Positions 47,512-56,984 of a DNA stretch of 64,000 nt are shown here, piece by piece. A model generated the notes under the pieces. It was not told the origin of the DNA and did not search any database. It saw only the letters and a program-made list of their open reading frames with translations. A program made the position numbers and the translations under genes. Positions within the stretch are counted from its first letter, which is position 1; every line of letters starts with the position of its first letter. Location of the stretch: the NCBI GenBank assembly GCA_964019165.1, contig OZ025278.1:7616028-7680027 (forward strand). The letters are read 5' to 3'. Source of the stretch: Mastigias papua. Taxonomy: Eukaryota; Cnidaria; Scyphozoa; Rhizostomeae; Mastigiidae.

Positions 47512-48482
47512 AGATGAATCCCATATTAATAAGAGAATTCTGATGTATAAAAAGTGATAAGTTAATTCAAGTCTGAAAATATTTTTATATTAGAAAAGTG
47601 CATAGTTTAAAGTGAATTTGTCTCAAGGCTTGCAAATGATATCAATGCAGATAGCGGATAGATGCCTATCTTCCACTAACTGGAACATGGAATAGATAGA
47701 AGAAGAAGGGGGGATAGTCCCCGTTTGGTAAACGTGCACCCAGTTCCCTCCATGTAGCAACTAGTCTGACATTGAAAGTAGTGATGATAAGGCAAAATTT
47801 ATTGTGGAAGAGAAAGTAGTGAAGCAGGAAGCACAGGCAATTGATTCTTGTTCTCACATGTTATTAGGGGTTTCATTTCAGTTCCTTATACCAGCGTATT
47901 AGAAAACATCTATTGAGCCTACAGGCCCAAAACACGACCACTTGGAATAGCAGTATATCGAATTGTCTATTACGTCTAAGTCTTAATTTTATTTTTCTCT
48001 GTAATATATATTTTCCAGTTACTGAAAGGTGTAGGGTGTATAACTATTGATAAAATGGGATGAAAATGACATATAGTGTCTTTGACTTTGATTCTGACTC
48101 AAATGGAAGTGAGATTGGTTTTTAGCGTTGAATAATGACCGTTAAGGTACAGTTGGACAATAAAAAAACTTGAGGTATATTCAGCATGCAATACAGTCCT
48201 ACAAACTATCAGCATCTCCAAAGTCTCAAATCATCATCTTCTGATGGTGTGATTTGTTCCCATTTCTTTTACTGAAATCAGATTTCTTTATTTCATAAAG
48301 TTTTATTCTTGCTGAAGAGGCCCTATTGTCAACTTTATTTAATTTATGGAAAGTTTTTGATCTAAGTAACTTTGCTACTACAGAGCAAACTGCTAAAATT
48401 CTCGACTTTTGGAGTTCTGCGATAAGTCTGTTGGTACTACAGAACTTCACTATAGCACGAAAAAGCGAAAACATTCTTTTAG

Positions 48483-48523
48483 CATACTGAAAGCTTTTTT
48501 CGTCCGACACTCGTCAGAGTATG
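48483..48523 (-). ncRNA. Hammerhead ribozyme of the PLE family, copy 2
   Basis: Minus strand: CATACT, CTGACGA, GTGTCGGAC, GAAA, AAAGCTTT, C, AGTATG. Stem I is 6 bp and perfect; stem III is AAA/TTT; stem II is short. It lies 3' of the GIY-YIG frame 48850-48647, as ribozymes do in PLE pseudo-LTRs. Confidence 0.65.
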
Positions 48524-48646
48524 AAACGTCGGATAACGACCGAAAGGTGAACCGAAATATATAGCCAGATGCGGGTGCACGTGATATGATGAATAATGCG
48601 TCTATTTGGCCATATGATTGGCCAATTAGCACCTATTCACCATTGG

Positions 48647-48850
48647 TTACTTGAAGAGTCCAAGTGAAAAAACGAACTCTTTTTGTTTACACAAGACTGG
48701 GTTTTGAGTCTTGATGTAAACCGATTCCAAAACACCTAACTGAAAGGACGATCTTGCGTGCCCAATGATCCGAAAATTATCGTCTGTATATGTTTTGGCG
48801 CATTCTGGATTTGTTAGAAGATGTTGTCCTATTGCTGAATCACTTTTCAT
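48647..48850 (-). pseudogene. Penelope-like GIY-YIG endonuclease C-terminal fragment (left arm)
   Basis: The 67-residue frame reads KSDSAIGQHLLTNPECAKTY, FRIIGHARSSFQLGVLESVY, IKTQNPVLCKQKEFVFSLGL and stops. This matches the C-terminal half of the PLE GIY-YIG nuclease, with the conserved SAIGxHLL, LExxYI and LCxQ blocks. The catalytic GIY-YIG strands and the RT are absent, lost by 5' truncation at the palindrome centre. Confidence 0.82.
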
Positions 48851-49034
48851 TTTAGAATGAGAGTTTTTACACGTACGAGGTGGCTGTTCTTTTGTTATAG
48901 TGTTTTTCGTCCTGATGCTCCTGGGTACATGTTGTTTTATTCTATCTATCTAACATGTACCCACGAGCATCAGGACGAAAAACACTATAACAAGAGAACA
49001 GCCACCTCGTACGTGTAAAAACTCTCATTCTAAA

Positions 49035-49238
49035 ATGAAAAGTGATTCAGCAATAGGACAACATCTTCTAACAAATCCAGAATGCGCCAAAACATATACA
49101 GACGATAATTTTCGGATCATTGGGCAAGCAAGATCGTCCTTTCAGTTAGGTGTTTTGGAATCGGTTTACATCAAGACTCAAAACCCAGTCTTGTGTAAAC
49201 AAAAAGAGTTCGTTTTTTCACTTGGACTCTTCAAGTAA
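49035..49238 (+). pseudogene. Penelope-like GIY-YIG endonuclease C-terminal fragment (right arm)
   Basis: Mirror copy of 48850-48647 differing by one residue (GQARSS for GHARSS). The coding frame extends upstream to about 48988 (REQPPRTCKNSHSK). Same truncation. Confidence 0.82.
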
Positions 49239-49361
49239 CCAATGGTGAATAGGTGCTAATTGGCCAATCATATGGCCAAATAGACGCATTATTCATCATA
49301 TCACGTGCACCCGCATCTGGCTATATATTTTGGTTCACCTTTCGGTCGTTATCCGACGTTT

Positions 49362-49402
49362 CATACTCTGACGAGTGTCGGACGAAAAAAGCTTTCAGTA
49401 TG
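49362..49402 (+). ncRNA. Hammerhead ribozyme of the PLE family, copy 3
   Basis: Plus strand: CATACT 49362-49367, CTGACGA 49368-49374, GTGTCGGAC, GAAA 49384-49387, AAAGCTTT, C49396, AGTATG 49397-49402. Same fold and same reservations as the copy at 48483-48523. Confidence 0.65.
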
Positions 49403-49738
49403 CTAAAAGAATGTTTTCGCTTTTTCGTGCTATAGTGAAGTTCTGCGATCTTAAGAACACCATTTTGATTTTTTCTATATTAGTCACGATCAACAACATG
49501 TCTTTGATGCAATAATACCCTTTGGCACAAAAATCTGCTCGTCGTTTTACAAGATTATATCGCTAATTCATAGCCAAAGCAGTGTAAAATGTCCGCCATT
49601 TCGACGAATTCCACCATCTTGAATTTTTCGCCAAATTTCAAGATGCCCCAAGTCTTAATCTGTTCCAATATGTTTCTTGGCAAGGAATCCGATGAGAAAA
49701 CATAACAAGAAAAATGGCCTAATTTTTCCAGCAAATGA

Positions 49739-50385
49739 AAGCCAAAATCAAGAGGAAGGAAAGGGAAATGGAATTTTTGATCTGAATTCCAGAGAACAAA
49801 ATGAAACTGTGAGAGAGCAAATGAAAGTGATATATAAAGAGAATATACCAAAATAATTAATGTTGAAATGCAAGAAAGACAGTCGTAAGTAAAGGTCAAA
49901 AGCAATAAGCAAGTTTTAAAGCAGATAAGGATTGCGAACTATGCAATGAAAGAAATTAGAAGACCTGGTACCTAATCTCACAGAATATATGCTACAGCTT
50001 GTGTGGTCAGCCCAAAAACCAACAATAACAGCAACCCAGAAACAAACAATTATAAGAAACCAAACTGGAAAGAAAAGATTGATAGGGAGATTGAACATTT
50101 CAGAGCAGAAATATCTATTCAGGAGGAGCTATCAAAAGGAGTGGCTGTCATAACTCGAAAGGCTAGAAAAGTTGTCCGGAAATACACTTTATCACCTGAA
50201 CGAACTAAAATCCCTGAAATACAAGAAACTTTAAAACATAAAATTCAATGGAAAGCTCAAGGAATTTGTAGGTATGAAAAGAGAGACAAATTTTTCCGAC
50301 AAAAGAAATTGTTCAAAGACGATCCAAGTGAGAATGCTTCCAATTTTTCTGCTACTTGTTTTCGTATATGAAAAGGTATTTTGCG
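49739..50385 (+). pseudogene. R2-like LINE gamma, segment 2
   Basis: The coding trace resumes right after the TIR element (ESQNQEEGKGNGIFDLN, REQMKVIYKENIP). The frame 50003-50371 gives KKPNWKEKIDREIEHFRAEI, ITRKARKVVRKYTLSPERTK and GICRYEKRDKFFRQKKLFKD, the basic linker before RT in this LINE family. RT itself is missing: the segment ends at about 50385 beside half of a Ty3/gypsy element. Confidence 0.75.
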
Positions 50386-50391
50386 AGCTGG

Positions 50392-51745
50392 CTAGGCTAC
50401 AGGAGGTACAGCAGGGTCTATGTGCAACTTGACACTGAAATCCTTTAGCTGACCGATTATATTAACGATATTTCCACAGGTTTCAATAAGGCGTTGATGA
50501 AGCTGGCGGTGCTCAATGGCTTGAACATTGACAGTGACTAGGCCAAGTGCGGATGCGATTTTGTAGCTTAGAAGACAGTCATAACTACCCTTGACAACGT
50601 GGAGAGTGGAATAGGCAAATTTAAACTTCGATTCGAGAGTAACATGGAAAGTACCAAGCATAGTAAGATAAGTTGCAGCTCCATAAGCGAAAACACAAGT
50701 TTTTGGCGGCTTAAGATTAATTTGAGTAGTCTTCTGTAAAAGAGCTAAAGTGGGCTCATCTACTATATCAATAGAAGCTCCTGTATCAACAAACATGTCC
50801 ACTGTAACATTGTTAATTTGAACGCGAGTGGTGGGAGTTTTCTGTTCTTTAGAAAACACGGTGAAAAGATATTCGTCTGTATCAGAAGCTCTTGAAAGGC
50901 ATTTGGGCTGCACATGGCACACAGTGTGGTGTTTGTGTTTGGTAGGGACAAAAGTAGTCGAAGAGGGCTTTGCACTACGACAATATTTCGCAAACTGGTT
51001 CGGCTTATCACGGCTGTTGCATTGCTCGCCACGAGCAGGACAGGGGGCATGTATGTGAGGCCATCTTCTGCCACAATTACGACAATCCCGAGAAGCGGTA
51101 GCGGTAAAATGCCCGGTTTTCCTGCGGTGTGTGGAGGGTGCATGACGGCTCGTGCGGGTAAAATTGACGTTCTCGGAGATCTGCGAGGACGCTAGGGATT
51201 CCTCAATACCTGATGCTTGAATATCACTGAGTTCAAATGCACGTCCTTTAGCTAGTAGCTTGTCCAAAGTAAGATCAGGTTCAAGAAGAGCAAAGCGGCG
51301 TAAGCGTATAGAAAAACAATTTTGGATGATAACCGATTTCAGTTCTTTATCAAGATCTGCAAATTCACACGTGGAACCTAGCTTTCGCAAACGAGCGGTA
51401 AACTGATCCAGCGTTTCGTCCGCGGCTTGCACAGCGGTATGGAATTTGAAAATTTCAAAATCAACGTTTTTTCTTGAGCGAAAATACTGATCAAGTTTGG
51501 TCCTCGCTGTGGAATAATCGTCTGCATAGCCAGTACCCGACAAAGTCTCAAAAATTTCTTTCATGGCTTCTCCAGCCTGGTAAAGCAAAAGAGCACGCTT
51601 TTGTGTGTTATTTGTAATCCCGAGAGCGGCAAGATAGGTTTCAAAACGCTTCTTCCACATGTGCCAATCTCTGCCCCACGGAATTCGGGTCCGTGAGAGG
51701 GTCAAAAGGTCGTAGAGGAGGAATATCGATATGTGCGTTCGCCAT
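50392..51745 (-). pseudogene. Ty3/gypsy element 2, gag and protease
   Basis: A 437-residue minus-strand frame (51705-50392), with the true start probably at 51745 (MANAHIDIPPLRPFD) one frameshift upstream. Gag: WHMWKKRFETYLAALGI, LDQYFRSRKNVDFEIFKF. Cysteine knuckle: CRNCGRRWPH with HAPCPARGEQC. Protease: MFVDTGASIDIVDE (DTGAS active site). The frame runs into the RT N-terminus (GQLKDFSVKLHIDPAVPPVA) and ends there at the junction at 50391. RT, RNase H and integrase are deleted. Only one or two lesions, so fairly young. Confidence 0.87.
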
Positions 51746-51794
51746 TTCGATCACTTGTGTGAAAAATCAAAGACGGTTCATCCTCGTCTCCATT

Positions 51795-52080
51795 TTTGTG
51801 TTGTTACTAGCTCCCTATCTCTAGATTGTCCAACTACATGTGGCATACCTAGTATATGCATTATCCTAAACTAACTACTATTGGTCAACATAATAATATG
51901 ATAATTATTGCAACTACTACAGAATCTTCAAAGGAGATTCACTATCGATACTCGAGTTTTGCATTTCATTGATCCCTTTGTCAATTAAACTTGATAATGC
52001 TGATCTATTAATCACCTCTATTAATCTATCTATTAATCTATCTATCTATCTACCTGCTGATCTATTAATCATAATTATTA
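51795..52080 (-). repeat. Possible 5' LTR of Ty3/gypsy element 2
   Basis: The minus strand just upstream of gag has GTAACAACA followed by about 50 bp leader, the usual LTR end and leader spacing. The LTR would extend to about 52010-52080, ending in an ATCTATTAATC-rich low-complexity stretch. No second LTR is present to confirm the boundaries. Confidence 0.45.
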
Positions 52081-52084
52081 ATTA

Positions 52085-52997
52085 TAGGGTAAATCTATTA
52101 ATCACCAATTTTATACGGACGACTTAAAGCTTTTTGCAAGGAATGACAGTGAACTTACTGGATTATTGGGTACTATGAAACATTTCAATGAAGGTATTTT
52201 AATGCAATTTGGGCTAGATAAATGTGCGAAAGCTACGTTTACAAAAGCAAAAAATTGCCAAAACTGAAAAGATTGTTCTTGATGTGAGCACCACTATTAA
52301 CGAATTGGAGCACGAAGGGATGCATAAATACCTGGGCATCCAAGAAGCTGAAGGGGTAGCAAACGCTACCAATAATGAAAAAGTTAGAAGGGAATTCTAT
52401 AGTAGAGTTAGAGCTATGCTCCAAACTGAACTCAATGCTAGAAATAAGATCATGGCAATTAACTCATTGGCAATACCTATAGTTACCTACGGTTTTAATA
52501 TCCTATATTGGAAAATGCCACAAATAAAGAGACTATATGTTATGGTTAGGAAACTTTTAACCATAAAAAAATGCATCACCCCAAAGCTGATGTTGACAGA
52601 CAGGATATCCGTAGATCTGACGGAGGAAATGGACTCAACTCAAGAATGGATGCTACAACTTTTTAACAGACACGAAAAAACCAAAAAAATTCATTCTGTT
52701 AGCTGTCAAAGTCGAAAAGTTGAGACTGAGCTAGAACTAGCACCAATTGATATGAATGAAACACAACCAACAAAGCTAGCAAAACTTGTGGAGCATGAAG
52801 CAAAAGGGAAAGGACTAGATGCTATCAAAAGCAAATGGGAACAAAAGCCTTTATATGACCAATATGCACTAAGAGACAGTGACGCTGATATAGACGAAGT
52901 TCATACCCATCAATGGTTGAGATGCGCTGGACTAAAGGCAGAGGCTGAGGGGTTCATAATGGCAGCACAAGACCAGAGTCTGTTCACAAGAAACTAA
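52085..52997 (+). pseudogene. R2-like LINE gamma, segment 3 (palm end, thumb, connection)
   Basis: Resumes in the RT palm with INHQFYTDDLKLFARND, so the catalytic box is YTDD. Then FGLDKCAKATFTK, MHKYLGIQEAEGV, RVRAMLQTELNARNKIMAIN and VHTHQWLRCAGLKAEAEGFI, ending at AAQDQSLFTRN (52224-52997 is one frame). The zinc knuckle that should follow is absent: a CAT/TAA microsatellite starts at 52998. Family blocks match those expected for segments 1, 2 and 4. Confidence 0.8.
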
Positions 52998-53065
52998 TCA
53001 TCATCATCATAATCATCATCATTATCATCATCATCATCATTATCATCATCATCATCATCATAATA
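52998..53065. repeat. (CAT)n/(TAA)n microsatellite
   Basis: Mixed ATC and AAT triplets. It marks the right end of LINE gamma segment 3 and the 3' end of the first R4/Dong-like LINE. Confidence 0.93.
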
Positions 53066-53979
53066 ATGGAGAGTTTCATTTTATATTCCGCTACATACAA
53101 TGGTAACCTCACTTAAAAAGGTAGTTACAATTTGCTAGCCTGATAACAATAAAACAAATAACTAACGATAACAAAAGTTAAAACACGGATAAAAAAAAAA
53201 AAAGCTACAATGGATTGCATCTTAGATGGAAAGAAGTTCTGGACTATTCCACGGCTTGTTTCTACGGCAAAAGATGTAATAAGTCGTTCGAATGATGGTA
53301 TTTGAGAGTTTTGAGATTAGGTAGCGCCGGTGTCGCATATCAACAGCTAGAGCATCGCACATTTCAGTAAAAGAAGAGCAAGAAAGGCCAAAAATTCCAA
53401 GAGAACTGATAGAAAGATTGACAAACTTAACATCTGTATATTTGGATTTAAGTGTTTCCATAAGGGATTGATATTTAGCTCTCTTGCGCTCAGCGTTCAC
53501 TTCTAGGTTGGTTTCAAAACCAACTGTAAGTTCGAGAATGTAAATCTTATTGTCAGGCGATACAAAAACAAGATCAGGACGAAAATTGTCTCCCGTTATT
53601 ATGGAAGGAGAATGAAAGCATGGGAGATCAACGTAAAGAGATGCTCCTGGACTTGCTCTAAAATAGTTAGCCAAGATTTGTAATGCAGAGTTGTGCCGCC
53701 AGGTGTAACGACCCTCTTCTAAGTAAGATTTACAACCTGCTACAACATGAAGAAGAGTTTCTGGTAAATGACAGAAAGAGCATTCTGAGGACTGTGCGAA
53801 ATTCCATTTTTTAAGGTTGTTGCGAGTGGAAAGTGAATTGTTGAGGTACCTTATTGTAAAGTTGAATATATTTTTAGGCATCTTGCTCTGAACTGAAGTC
53901 CATATGGATTTAGTCACAGTAAGAGAATGATCGAGAACAAAAGAAAGAATGGCTCCTTGAGATTGTAGTTGTGTCTGCA

Positions 53980-53983
<4 letters not shown>
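53066..53983 (-). pseudogene. R4/Dong-like LINE fragment A (zinc knuckle and RLE)
   Basis: The minus-strand frame 53980-53222 (252 residues) has CSFCHLPETLLHVVAGC (CCHC knuckle), then the restriction-like endonuclease: FRPDLVFVSPDNKIYILELTV, giving PD...E-type catalytic residues, and a long C-terminal tail. The frame is intact over the retained part. Its 5' end is truncated next to TAA repeats (53984-54020) and its 3' end touches the mixed microsatellite at 53065. R4/Dong LINEs target TAA repeats in other animals, which fits. Confidence 0.8.
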
Positions 53984-54018
<35 letters not shown>

Positions 54019-54060
54019 CATCATCATCATCATCAAAATAACAATAATAATAATTTTTTT
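53984..54060. repeat. (TAA)n, (ATC)n and poly-T stretch
   Basis: About 13 TAA units, six ATC units, then a short poly-T of about 14. Lies between fragments A and B. Confidence 0.93.
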
Positions 54061-54182
54061 TTTTTTTTTTAAACTTTCATATGTATATATCTGTTACTTA
54101 CAATAATACACCTCGCATATAATTGGTAGTGTACCATTGGCTAGTTTGTACTAAGCACATGAAAAATAATAACAATAATAAT

Positions 54183-54904
54183 TGACATGTAACATAACTC
54201 AAAGGTATAATAGCAGGAAAAGGAAGTGAATGTTCAGAAGTTTAGGAGTTCAGGGTTGTTCCATGATTTATTTCTTTGGCAGAAGATGTAATACGTTGAC
54301 CTAATGGCAATATTAATTGTTTTCATAATAATTCTTCGCTGTGTAACTTTGTCAAAACTCAGATCTTGGAGTAGAGAAAGAAAGGAATCACAGGAGGCGC
54401 CCATAACGCCGAGAGCACCCATGGAGACATTGATAAAAATGACTTTATTATAGGAAGAGGACAGGTCTTGAAGTAGTGGAGTATACTTATTGGCTTTCCT
54501 TACGCTATTAGCCTGAATATTTGTCTCGAAACCCAGTGTGAGTTCAAGAATGTAGAGCACTTTCTTGCCTGTGAGCAAAAGAAGATCAGGACGAAGGGAG
54601 TCGCCAGTTATCAAAGATGGGGACATAAAAGAGGGCAAATCGGCATATACTGAGATTTGGTTTAGAGATGAAAATGTATTAGCAAGGAAAAGAAGGACAG
54701 AGTTGTGGCGCCAAGTATATCTGCCATTCTCGAGGTAGCAATTACAACTTGATACCACGTGCTGCAGAGTTTCTGATTGAAGGCAGAATGAACATGCTGA
54801 TGACTGAGAAATGGACCATTTGCAAAGATTTTTCCGAGTAGGTAAAGTGTTGTTGAGATATTTTATAGAAAAATTAAAGATATTTCTCGGCATGTTTTGT
54901 TGAA
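54183..54904 (-). pseudogene. R4/Dong-like LINE fragment B (zinc knuckle and RLE)
   Basis: The minus-strand frame 54893-54234 (219 residues) is homologous to fragment A. It has IFNFSIKYLNNTLPTRKNLC, CSFCLQSETLQHVVSSC, LRPDLLLLTGKKVLYILELT and RSTYYIFCQRNKSWNNPELL. It differs from A at many positions, so it is a separate family member. TAA-type triplets flank it on both sides (54165-54182; 54905 onward). 5'-truncated. The open frame over the RLE suggests a fairly recent insertion. Confidence 0.8.
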
Positions 54905-54915
54905 CAATTGACCAA

Positions 54916-54970
<55 letters not shown>

Positions 54971-55020
54971 GTAATAATAATAATAATAATAAGCATCATC
55001 ATCATCATCATCATCATCGT

Positions 55021-55078
<58 letters not shown>

Positions 55079-55080
55079 GT

Positions 55081-55125
<45 letters not shown>

Positions 55126-55130
55126 ATCAA
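54905..55130. repeat. (TAA)n and (CAT)n microsatellite array
   Basis: About 85 bp of TAA followed by about 130 bp of CAT/ATC with two GTAATC interruptions. Methionine- or isoleucine-repeat frames over it are artefacts. Confidence 0.95.
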
Positions 55131-55184
55131 ATTTTTGCACAGAAACCCTATCAGCTAACTGAAATACAAAGAAAAGGAAATTAA

Positions 55185-55575
55185 CATTAAATTGCAACTT
55201 CAGGTATAATGCTGGTCTTCCTAGGGATCGTGCTTCGGGAGGGAATGCTAATTTGGCAGGTATTCCTTTAATGTCTTTTTGAACGTGGTAATAGTGGAAC
55301 TCGTTGTTATTTGTATCGGGATTTCGTTCCACGTCTGTGCACCACAATAGAAAAGAACTCTTTTAGGAGAATTCTAAGTTTTGCCTTGGAATGTCTAGGT
55401 CTAGGTAATTCTAGTTGAATGGTTTGATATTTGGAACCTAGTGGCAAGTCTTCTTTCAAATTGTCGGGGCAGAGACCATTTATTATTTTGAAGATCATAA
55501 CTGCCCTGTCAACTTTTATCAAATTTGAGACAGAAAGCCAATTGCACCTCTATCCGTCCTTTAATCTTGAGCCTT
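55185..55575 (-). pseudogene. CR1/L2-like LINE C-terminal fragment
   Basis: The minus strand reads CNWLSVSNLIKVDRAVMIFK and IINGLCPDNLKEDLPL, with a damaged ARTWNEIP-type end (about 55340). These blocks match the C-terminus of the LINE at 23.2-25.5 kb (NLIKYDRAIMTYKMMNGLCP). The 5' end abuts the GAT repeat at about 55580. Confidence 0.75.
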
Positions 55576-55583
55576 CTATTAGT

Positions 55584-55590
55584 AATGATA

Positions 55591-55650
<60 letters not shown>

Positions 55651-55760
55651 ATGATGATGATGCTGATTATAATTATGATTATGATGATGATGATTATTAT
55701 TATGATGATTATGATGATGATGATAATGATGATGATGATTATGATGATTATGATGATGAT
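55584..55760. repeat. (GAT)n microsatellite
   Basis: About 175 bp of GAT with ATT interruptions. It separates the CR1 fragment from LINE gamma segment 4. Confidence 0.95.
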
Positions 55761-55764
55761 GATA

Positions 55765-56260
55765 TTGGAGAATTTGCAAGCACCATAATGCTTCACACGC
55801 TGAACACTGTTATGAACATCACCCAGAACCAGTCACGAAAGCCAATGATGTTACAATCCTTTGGGATTTCACGAAAAACACAGAAAGATCAGTTAAAGCC
55901 AATCGTCCAGATATTATTATAAAAGACCACACGGAAAAGATGTGTTTATTGGTCGATGTGACAGTGCCTTCCGACCGAAATCTCTCACTTAAGAAGTATG
56001 AAAAAGTGAGCAAATACAATAACTTGGAAATTGAAATGCAGAAGATGTGGCATATGAAAGTAACAATAATACCCGTATTATGATAAAAAGAAAACAGAAG
56101 GTTATATCAAGCGAATTCCTGAGAACCCTTGCTTGCAAATGGAAAGGCTCATCTACTGCGACATGTGCTATCTATATGATCACATACAGTGCTACAGTTA
56201 TGAAGTATTTGAAACTTTACCTTCCTTTGCCCTAGGTTATATATCATTGTTTGAGATACA
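55765..56260 (+). pseudogene. R2-like LINE gamma, segment 4 (RLE and C-terminus)
   Basis: The plus strand reads CYEHHPEPVTKANDVTILWD, then KANRPDIIIKDHTEKMCLLV, DVTVPSDRNLSLKKYEKVSK and YNNLEIEMQKMWHMKVTIIP. This is the restriction-like endonuclease (PD...D-x-T core) and C-terminal region of the same family as segments 1-3. Frameshifts follow at about 56085. The 3' UTR probably ends near 56260. Confidence 0.78.
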
Positions 56261-56984
56261 TTATCACTAGACAACGTTTGATCACACAATGTGCTAATTT
56301 TTCTGGTGCTTGTGTCATAATCTAATTCAATTTCATTTGTGTAATCAATTTTTTATACAGACAAGAACCGTATTTTGCGTAATATTCCCTCAATAGTGTT
56401 TCAGATAGGCTTTCGTAAATGTATGATAACAGACACATGATGAGTTAAATTTTGTGTTTCCTTAATTCAACTGAATGGTAAATTAATGATAGATTTACAA
56501 TTCATATCTGTATGTTCATTTTTTCTAACTAAATCTTCAATATTTTGATATACAATATGGCTCCTGTCGTAAATACCCATGTATACGTATCTATAATTTA
56601 TATTTATAAAATTAATAATCTGCTTGAATGGTTCTACACCAGTGCTATCGAAATAATAAATAATTTGTGTGTTAACTCCTTCGGCAAGCCGTTAGAATAC
56701 TCTTAACACGAGATAGACACACTGACAGCACTCAATGATTTGGCAATATATGGGGTCGTGCCTGGCTAAACAACACAACTTGATATAAGGAAACAGGGGC
56801 TTGAAACACAAGCCCAAGGTTTAGTAGAGGTAGAAATCCCCTAGTCTGAGATTTTAGTGGTTGTTGACAGTTAGTACTACTAAGCTACCAATCATGATGG
56901 TAGCCATTTCGCTAAACAGTGTCATCAGCAATATATGAGTGCTGTAATATGTTCATTTCTACATTGTAATAAAATAAAAAGACA
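56261..56984. other. Non-coding stretch, possible LINE 3' UTR pieces
   Basis: AT-rich to about 56640. Then a higher-complexity segment (56660-56950), ending AATAAAATAAAAAG, looks like a retroelement 3' UTR with tail. I cannot assign it. Confidence 0.4.

Larger units (their letters stand above)
48424..49449. mobile_element. Palindrome of two Penelope-like 3' ends with target duplication
   Basis: Arms 48441-48933 and 48952-49444 (493 bp each, no net indel) are about 99% reverse complementary around an 18-bp spacer rich in TCTA. Each arm holds, from centre outward, a GIY-YIG C-terminal frame, a 3' UTR, the hammerhead CTGACGA...GAAA and the element end. AGTTCTGCGAT occurs on both sides (48413-48423 and 49439-49449), a target duplication of 9-11 bp. 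It lies inside the right arm of the 45,448-49,738 element, so it is younger. Two 5'-truncated PLE copies joined head to head. Confidence 0.88.
45448..49738. mobile_element. Unclassified element with 620-bp terminal inverted repeats
   Basis: The left arm 45448-46069 and the right arm (48042-48423 plus 49450-49738) are reverse complements at roughly 90%. The ends are TCATTTGCTGG...CCAGCAAATGA. The right arm is interrupted by the PLE palindrome (48424-49449). The 2-kb interior (46070-48041) has only short frames (46891-47082, 63 residues; 47239-47511, 90 residues) that match nothing I know. No clear target duplication. LINE gamma frames on both sides are compatible, so it did insert there. Likely a non-autonomous TIR or foldback element. 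Confidence 0.7.

Noticed and set aside
54874..55922. Frames of poly-Met, poly-Ile, poly-Asp or poly-His
   Set aside because: They read through GAT/ATC/TAA microsatellites. Only the LINE pieces beside them are real coding remnants.
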